This document shows positions 57,228-64,000 of a stretch of DNA of 64,000 nucleotides, one piece after another (the stretch's first letter is position 1; each line of letters begins with the position of its first letter). The stretch comes from Xenopus tropicalis. Its lineage: Eukaryota > Chordata > Amphibia > Anura > Pipidae. The stretch spans positions 65,558,222-65,622,221 of the forward strand of contig NC_030677.2 of NCBI RefSeq assembly GCF_000004195.4, written 5' to 3'. The notes beneath the pieces were generated by a model, which did not search any database, was not told the origin of the DNA, and saw only the letters and a program-made list of their open reading frames with translations. Both the position numbers and the translations under genes were made by a program.

Positions 57228-57521
57228 AGATAAGGGATCTGTTATCTGGAGACCCCTTATGCAGAAAATTCCGAATTACAGGAAGACCATCTCCCATAGA
57301 CTCCATTATAAGCCAATAATTCAAATTTTGTAAAAATGATTTTCTCTGTAATAAATAAACAGTACCTTGTACTTGATGCCAGTTAAGATATAATAAATCC
57401 CTTTTTTAATGTTTAAATCATTTTTAATAGACTTAGGGCATGGAGATCCAAATGACAGAAATCCCTTATCCAGGAAGCACCAGGTCCCGAGCATTCTGGG
57501 TAATAGGTCCCATACCTCTAT
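57228..57521. mobile_element. MITE family B
   Basis: GATAAGGGATCTGTTATCTG ... GGTAATAGGTCCCATACCT, with GACCATCTCCCATAGACTCC and TACTTGATGCCAGTTAAG inside, collinear with the other copies. Confidence 0.7.
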
Positions 57522-58811
57522 CAAAAGCAGAAAATAAATAAATATTTGAACACACTATGCTCTCCTTAGCAAACCTATGGGGCTGCTTAAGCTTAGCCTT
57601 TATAAAAGATGGAACCACAGTAGTCAATGATTTTTGCACCATAAAAATGAATAACAGCTATTTTAAAATAAAAGTTTTCATATACACATTGTTTGTGGGT
57701 TGTAGCTGTAATTCTGTTACACTTACTTTATAATTAATTCAGGAATTCATAATATCCTGGAGACATCAGTTTTCTAACACAAAAACATTTTGAACCCCTT
57801 TAACCTGTCGGGTGCTGGGATTTTCAGGCTGATCCCCTTCATCTGAAATGCTGGGAGTTGATGCCACATGATGAACACAGAACACCCTAAGGCAGAACTT
57901 TCTGATTTTAGAACTAATGCTTCCTGCAGATATAGTAAGGGTTAATTCTGTGCATGATGAATATTATTAAACACGGAGCATTTGCACAGCTTGTCACTGT
58001 TGTCTAAGGTCTCTCCTGCTTTTTGTAGAATGGGTTTGTAAAGGATTTAGGTACAACTTAAAGACTAAATACGTGATTAAATATCCCGTTAGTCACAGAA
58101 GACAGAGGTGCCTGCAGGTGACCCTAAACTCACCAGCTTTATCTCATACTTTAGGTTTAACATTCTAAAGTGCTTCCTTGAGGTCAAGAAAGGGTTAAAC
58201 ACTCTTTCCCAGACAATGCCGTGCAGAGAAACCTTCCTTCCTTCTGCATGTTCTGCCTGGCTAACTAAACTAAATGGGCCTAACACTCCTGTTGCAGCAG
58301 GCAGACTTGACCAGAGTTAAAACCAACAAAGGCACTTTCTGGTGGGTGCTTGTGAAATGCCGGGCACTGAATCAACAAGCAGAGTTCATTGACATGCAAA
58401 TGAAGCTATGTACTCAGCAACACCTTCATTGCCCTTTTTGTCAACCTCCAGCTCCTGGAATCCAGTTCTGGAGCTGCTTCACTGATTTATTGTTTAAAAG
58501 GCACAATACGAGGCTGTTGATTAAAAAAGAAAATACATAAGGAGTGTTTTATTGCATTAATAAAGGCTTAATACCAGCTCAGTACTACAGAAGCTCTTCG
58601 AAGACATAGGGTTACCAACACCAATCTTTAAAAAGCCAGGCCTCCGTCAGGTTTCCCGAATATATGCAAAGGTTTTTGTTAGGTCTACATAATTCTGAAA
58701 TAAGGTAAATATGCTCATTCATATTTATAAAATTCTTCTGCAGCTATTCTTGTCTCCCACTTACTATTTGGCGTGAACAAAAATATATCACAAAGGCAGC
58801 CTGTGCTTTAA
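57522..58811. other. Gene-free stretch
   Basis: AT-rich. Short frames around 58089-58540 lack domains. Confidence 0.45.
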
Positions 58812-59224
58812 AGGAGAAGGAAAGGCTAAGTCACTTGGGGGTGCCAAATGTTAGGCACCCCCAAGTGACTTTAATCGCTTACCTTTTACCCCAGACTGGT
58901 GCCCCTGTTAGGAGAAAACAGCACCAGCCCAGGGTACCTGTAGCGAGTGCTTCCTCCTTCCTTTTTCTTCTGCCAGCGAAATCCGCGGGCCGGCGCATGC
59001 GCAGTAGAGTGAAACGCCGACTTCTCTGTTCAAAGTTCGGCTTTTCACTCTACTGCGCATGCACGCGCAGCGAACAAGGAAGGAGGAAGCGCTCGCTGCT
59101 ACCCCGGGCTGGTGCTGTTCTCTCTGTACAGGGGCACCAGCCCGGGTAAAAGGTAAGTGATCTAAGTCACTTGGGGGTGCCTAACATTTTGGCACCCCCA
59201 AGTGACTTAGCCTTTCCTTCTCCT
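58812..59224. mobile_element. Fold-back TTAA element with hairpin-bearing ends
   Basis: AGGAGAAGGAAAGGCTAAGT ... ACTTAGCCTTTCCTTCTCCT is flanked by TTAA (58808-58811, 59225-59228). Each end also carries its own hairpin (AAGTCACTTGGGGGTGCC paired with GGCACCCCCAAGTGACTT). The centre pairs GCGCATGCGCAGTAGAGTG with its complement. The 104-codon frame inside is not a gene. Confidence 0.88.
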
Positions 59225-59464
59225 TTAACCTTGCCCATGGCAGGTTTAAAGTATAACACTCTCTTGCATCTCTGCCCACTGTGCCTTGTGCCTAGCACTT
59301 TATTTACATTAATAAGTGCAATGGGTGCAACGGCCTAAAAAATGTAAGTGCGTCTACATTATGTATGGCTTTTCATTCTCCTTTTTTTTCCTGTACAAAT
59401 ACGTACTAATAATGTATCTGTGTATGCTGATCACACAAAATGATGTAGGACAACTTAATTAATT

Positions 59465-59990
59465 CATGGTGTGGCATCCTCGCACAGGATCTGGGCAAAC
59501 TGGCAATCTGGGCAAATGATTCAGAGATAATAAATGTAAGGCTTAAAAATATAAATGCCACTTATTCCCATAATGTTAGAAAAAATTAAGTTAGAAAAAA
59601 CTTTAATGGAGATGAAACAGCTGTAACAAGCAATGTCAGTCAGCAGCAAGAAAGGCCAACAAGGTATTGTCCTGTATTGAGTCATTCTTACCCTTTACAA
59701 ATCACTGATGCTCTAATAAAGGTTATGGAAGGTCTCAGTTAATGAAAAGGTTGGCTAAGATGGAAAGGATTAAACAGGAGAAGAGATGTTTAAGGGTGGT
59801 TTGATACTATGTATAACTACATAAGGGGCAATACCTTATTTACCAATAAATCATTCCAGAAAACACGAGGGGAACCCCTTGAGATTAAAAGAAACAAAGG
59901 TTTTTTTAGTTTAGTTAAGTCCTTGGAAAATCAAACCATTTCCAAAAATCTCAATATCTAAATCTAATCTTTAAATATAAAACGTGACAT
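59465..59990 (+). pseudogene. CR1-like LINE relic, heavily decayed
   Basis: CAAGAAAGGCCAACAAGGTATTGTCCTGTATTGAGTC (shown here in outline) parallels AAGCAAATAAAGTGCTGTC of the 15340 copy. It continues with GGAGAAGAGATGTTTAAGGG, GATACTATGTATAACTACAT and AAGGGGCAAT blocks. No open frame survives and the 3' tail is absent. Confidence 0.5.
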
Positions 59991-60013
59991 TATTATCTTA
60001 TTAAGAAAGGTAT

Positions 60014-60268
60014 TTAGATGTATGGTTGCACATTTTCTATAACAGACATCATAAACTGAGCTCTTATGGTGAAGCCGTGATTGGCAGGGCAATAGCCAAA
60101 ATGCTGCAGCTCGTCCCATTTTTTTTCATTCTGCACACATTCACGCTCCCAGAATTTCTCAACTATGTTTGTCTCTGAACAGGGTTGTGGATCACCCAAG
60201 GGCCAATGACCGCTTCCCTGTAGTTGCTCACCTGGTAATAGTATGCAGTTTACAAGACTGAGCCACAA
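60014..60268 (-). other. Open frame of unknown nature
   Basis: An 84-codon minus-strand frame contains GSGHWPLGDPQPCSETNIV, then KFWERECVQNEKKWDELQ and HFGYCPANHGFTIRAQ. The composition looks more protein-like than that of neighbouring spurious frames. There is no proper ATG start (it opens at TTG), no convincing splice pair and no family I recognise. It could be a relic exon or chance. Confidence 0.2.
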
Positions 60269-61633
60269 CCTGATGTTTTAGAGAAGGAACATTAAAAAAT
60301 GCCTTAAAAATAAAAAAACAAAAAATAAAACACCAACTTCATTTTCCTAGATTTTAGATTTATTTGAAATGACATATTTTTATTGCACAATTCATAACAT
60401 TTTCTGATGCCTTTAATAAAAAAAATGTAGTTCTGTTCTGTAAGGCTCTGAACATGGGATTTTAGATTGGACCTTGGATTCAGACTGGCTTTCAGATTGG
60501 ATCTTGGACCACTGTGACATGATGCTAGAATCTCTACCATAAAGCATAACTGCTGCTTTGTGAGACAAGGAAATTAGTCTTAACCATTTGATTGCACTTC
60601 CTTGTGCAAGCACAAAAATGACAATAATGTTTTAAAATGTAAATACATCATTATTTTCATAAGTACCCTTCTTTTCTAAACATTACAGATTGATTTCAGG
60701 CACAATCAAACTTTATTTTTTTATGATATTATCCCTTTAAGAATTATATGATGGGGAGAATATTATTGGGTGATTGAATAAATACAGATAAGGTCAAGGT
60801 CCAATGCCATAAATATGTACAGAGCAAATTAATTTCTGAAGGAACCTCCCTTATTTGAGCAGCAAGCATGTACTCAAAGAAACAAGATAACCTAGGAAAT
60901 GGAACTCATTTATCTAGACAGCATATCAAATTGTGCAAGAAAACAATGAGCACAGCGATATCATATTGCTTTTCTATTATTACCTATGTGCAATACAACA
61001 GAATTTACGTTGTAATAGAAATGCAGTTATTCACGAGAGGAAGGCATTGCTTAAACCTTACACGAAACTCCAACTTGAGTAAGGTGGATAGAAGCTCTCT
61101 GTGTTGACAGGGCTATAGAGTTTTTTTCTGAATTATCAAATTTATCCAGTATGGCTTGGCTGCTGGACATTCATTCTACCAGTTTTACCAATCATAGGTA
61201 TAGGCAAATCTAAGAGACCTTGTGAACAGGGCATGAGGAACTCTTTACCCTCTTAGAATTGCTCAATAGATTTGTGCCTTATTAGGTATGGAAATGCTGC
61301 ATACAGAAAGCGATAGTTGGACAGTATATAAAATAGTATTAAACAAGGAAGATTCACAGCTTTGTCTAATGAAAGAGCCATTACAGTATAAAATAAAGAC
61401 TGTAACCAGTGGCTGGTGTAATAGTAATAAATAAATCACACAAATAAATAATAAAAGATAATAAATGTAATAAATGATCGCACAAAAATTATTCTTTCTT
61501 ACAAATATTTAGTTGTTCTGTCCTTTCAATATGAAGTGGAAATATAGAAATGTATACGGCTGCTAAATTGATAAAGGATATGAGTAACTATGACACAGTT
61601 GATGCTGAAATGGACATTTAATCCATTTAACAA
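60269..61633. other. Gene-free stretch
   Basis: AT-rich, no recognised feature. Confidence 0.45.
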
Positions 61634-61680
61634 GGCGGGGCGATTTCGGGAAATCGCCGAAAAAGACTCGCGAGTCTTAT
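61634..61680. repeat. Two adjacent perfect palindromes
   Basis: GGCGATTTC-GG-GAAATCGCC (61639-61658) is followed four bases later by AAGACTCGCGAGTCTT (61663-61678). It is GC-rich in AT-rich surroundings and probably a MITE core or end. It resembles in style the double hairpin at 34305-34378. Confidence 0.75.
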
Positions 61681-62856
61681 TATTAGGGTTGTCATCTGTT
61701 CAGTCTGTTCAGACAAACAAATTTGATATTCCAATCACTTTTGTCATTAAGATTTTTTTTTAATTCCTTCTGATATATTACAGATTATTTCTGTGGGTTG
61801 GCATATCTGGGCAGTGGCTGAGGGCGTAGGTTGTGCTTCTGGCTATGCTGACAGATAGAGGTTCTATGCAGAACAGTACCATTTTCTATCAGTGCTCCAA
61901 GATTGTTTAATGCTCTTGTAGCTGGAAAAATAAACTTGTTAGAACACTGTTAGGTGCATGTACCCAAGTCTGGAAGTGAAATAAAGCTGGAAAGCCCTAC
62001 ATACACAACAGCACTGTGGGTTTTCTGCTGCAGCAACAAGTAAGGAACAATCCTTAACAAATACAGTTGGGACTAGACTGAGTTTAGCCACCTGGTAGAC
62101 ATGACTCAGCTTGAAAAGCCAGGTTCTGAGACAGGCAGTAAGTAGACCAAGGCTTGCAACTAAGATTCACAGCCAAGGGACCATGGTCAGAGCAGGCAGC
62201 AAAAGCAAAATCCACATAGGGCCATAGACAGCAAAAAATCAAACAGGTAATAATGGGAACAACCCCTTGCCGTGGCTAGCTGCATTCCAAAGCAGAACAT
62301 AATGCCAACTTCAAAAATTGTTTTCAACAGAACAGAAGGCACACTGAAACAGCCGCCAACTTAGCCCATCTAGACCAAGTCAGCAGCTCAGCAGCCCAGA
62401 TGATGCCTGATGATTAGTCTCCCTCCTAACTGATCTGGATGAAAATTAGCCAGATTTGGATTGGGCAGGTTTGAAAGTTCAGAAAGTTCTGCATCTCCCC
62501 ACAAAACCTTTAAAAGCATCTTGTGCACAGGATGGTGGGGGCACTAAACCAGAGGGGTAACACTGAATGCAGGGCCCAGTGTGGTGTATAGGAATATGTA
62601 TGTAAACATAAGTGGGGCAGTAGTGACCTCATAAATCTAACTCCTGGTCAGGCTAAAGAATTATATTGGCTATACAATTAAAAATACAGATTTGTATGCT
62701 ACACTTCACCCCAATTTTTTTTTCTAGGTGATCAGGATGCTTCCACATCATTTTTAAACTGGCGTCTGATAAAACCGACTCAAATGTATATATTGAGTAA
62801 AAGAGAAGGCTCACTTTAATCAAACTGCATTTTGGTTGTTGTGGAACACCGCATAC
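61681..62856. other. Gene-free stretch
   Basis: Purine-rich words around 62080-62250 resemble the 36590-37320 region. No gene was seen. Confidence 0.4.
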
Positions 62857-62925
62857 CTGAAAAGACATGAATAATAATGGGCTAAGCAGAAAAAACACCA
62901 ATTTTTTTCTAGATGATAACATCAA
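62857..62925 (-). other. Weak candidate exon with hydrophobic coding potential
   Basis: On the minus strand, a pyrimidine-rich CACCTGTCCCCCAG acceptor precedes TTG-ATG and 22 codons (MLSSRKKLVFFLLSPLLFMS, then FQ). The stretch ends at a donor-like CAG|GTATGC (GT at 62856-62855). The exon would be 69 nt, phase 0. The hydrophobic run could be a signal peptide. The region is short and low in complexity, so this is a weak call. Confidence 0.2.
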
Positions 62926-64000
62926 CTGGGGGACAGGTGAAGATTACCTGCGTCAGTGGAAATGAGCAACCACTTTAATAACTTCAAAGAAATATTGCAT
63001 ATTTTTCCTCCTGTATGCAAAGTCACTGCTGCAGTTTTTCCAAGAAATGCAGCCAAGCACAGTGGTGGCAGGCTATGAAATACACACAGTGCTAAACAGC
63101 TAGTTAACCATATTGTGTACTCCATGGCTTTGCATGATCATAAACATGACAAATAGTATATCTAATAAGAATGATCATTTTTCAAAGAATATAATAATTA
63201 CTAATATAATGGGCTACGGAGTTTGCACGTATAAGCTTCTGTTATAATTGCGGTATATTTTGGTCACTTAAACAGAATAGATTTCAGGATCCTATCTAGG
63301 TTTATGTGACCCCGTGTGAAATGGAGTTCAAGGCTCCCTTCCTTATCACCCTCAAAAAATATTTCTTGAATGACCATGAACATCTTTGTCCAACATCCCC
63401 TGCATGATTGTTAATTGATTTAAATATTATATTTGTTGCCTGTTTAAAAAACAAATTAATTTTAGGGTGAACAGTCAAAGTATCTGTGTCCATGGGTCCC
63501 CCTTTACATTACAAGATCCATATGCAGCAGCACTGTAGCTACTCCCTTGTTTATGAGAGTCAAATCATACTGAAAGTTACATCACATTTTCTTCTAAAGT
63601 ACTTCAAGGGTGCCTTTTCATTGTATTTACAGTAAATGACACTTTATGGAAAACAGAGACACCACTTGCAATGGAACGTTCCAACTTGTAACAAAAATAG
63701 GGGATATTTAGTGCTTGTTCCTGCTGTGTGACAAACTATGCATCACAAATACTTTTTCAGTGTATGTTCCGTTTTAGGGCTATGACTTATATAAGCACTG
63801 CGGTTCACTGTGGAAACCCTCTACCCCCTAACGCCACCTCCAGATCAGGTGACCAGGTAGTATCTGGTGGTGGCTGGTGAGGGTTTTTATTTTCATTTAT
63901 TTAAAAAAAATATCAATTATATAGGCACCCAAGGTGCCTATATACAGATAGAGCCCTGGCTATGACACAAAACACTGCATTGGAAAGTGTCACAGTGTCA
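62926..64000. other. Gene-free stretch with a terminal hairpin
   Basis: ATATAGGCACC-CAA-GGTGCCTATAT (63919-63943) is a perfect 11-bp-arm hairpin. The rest is AT-rich without recognised genes. Confidence 0.45.

Overview
The window looks like nuclear DNA from a pipid frog (Xenopus-like). It is AT-rich and almost gene-free. It is packed with small DNA transposons (hAT-like with 8-bp target duplications, TTAA-flanked elements, palindromic 3-bp-duplication elements), CR1-like LINE tails ending in ...CTATGTAA repeats, and tetranucleotide satellites of the kinds common in Xenopus. The organism is inferred from repeat style and was not checked against a database.

The dominant feature is one GC-rich island at about 7.77-13.91 kb: an apparently intact tyrosine-recombinase (YR) retrotransposon of DIRS/Ngaro type on the + strand. 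Four long frames follow in order. The first is an RS-rich Gag-like protein with a CCCH finger and a CCHC-like knuckle. The second is a reverse transcriptase/RNase H with all catalytic residues. The third is a tyrosine recombinase with its R-K-H-R-W-Y set. The fourth is an SGNH/GDSL-type hydrolase with its Ser-Asp-His residues. The first three overlap (29 nt, then a TAATG stop-start). The hydrolase lies behind a 25-A tract and a good splice acceptor. A donor-like site inside the Gag frame has the matching phase, so a Gag-hydrolase fusion by splicing is possible. A 268-bp hAT element has inserted at the left end.

Layout: 0-7.5 kb holds hAT MITEs, a MITE family recognised by its ...GGTCCCATACCTG end, a degenerate minisatellite of about 160 bp period (4.5-5.45 kb) and an old interspersed repeat. 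7.5-13.9 kb is the YR element. 14-26 kb holds CR1 relics, MITEs and long unremarkable stretches. At 26.3 kb and 46.0 kb are two long hairpins sharing a hammerhead-like motif. 29.5 kb holds a GATA/GACA satellite with an internal duplication. 31.56-31.64 kb holds a candidate host exon: splice acceptor, ATG, signal-peptide-like segment and phase-1 donor. 33-49 kb holds nested hAT and TTAA elements, including two copies of one TTAA family. 49-64 kb holds further MITEs and a CR1 relic.

No complete host gene was recognised, and no RNA gene or CRISPR array was seen. The window may lie in an intron or gene-poor region.
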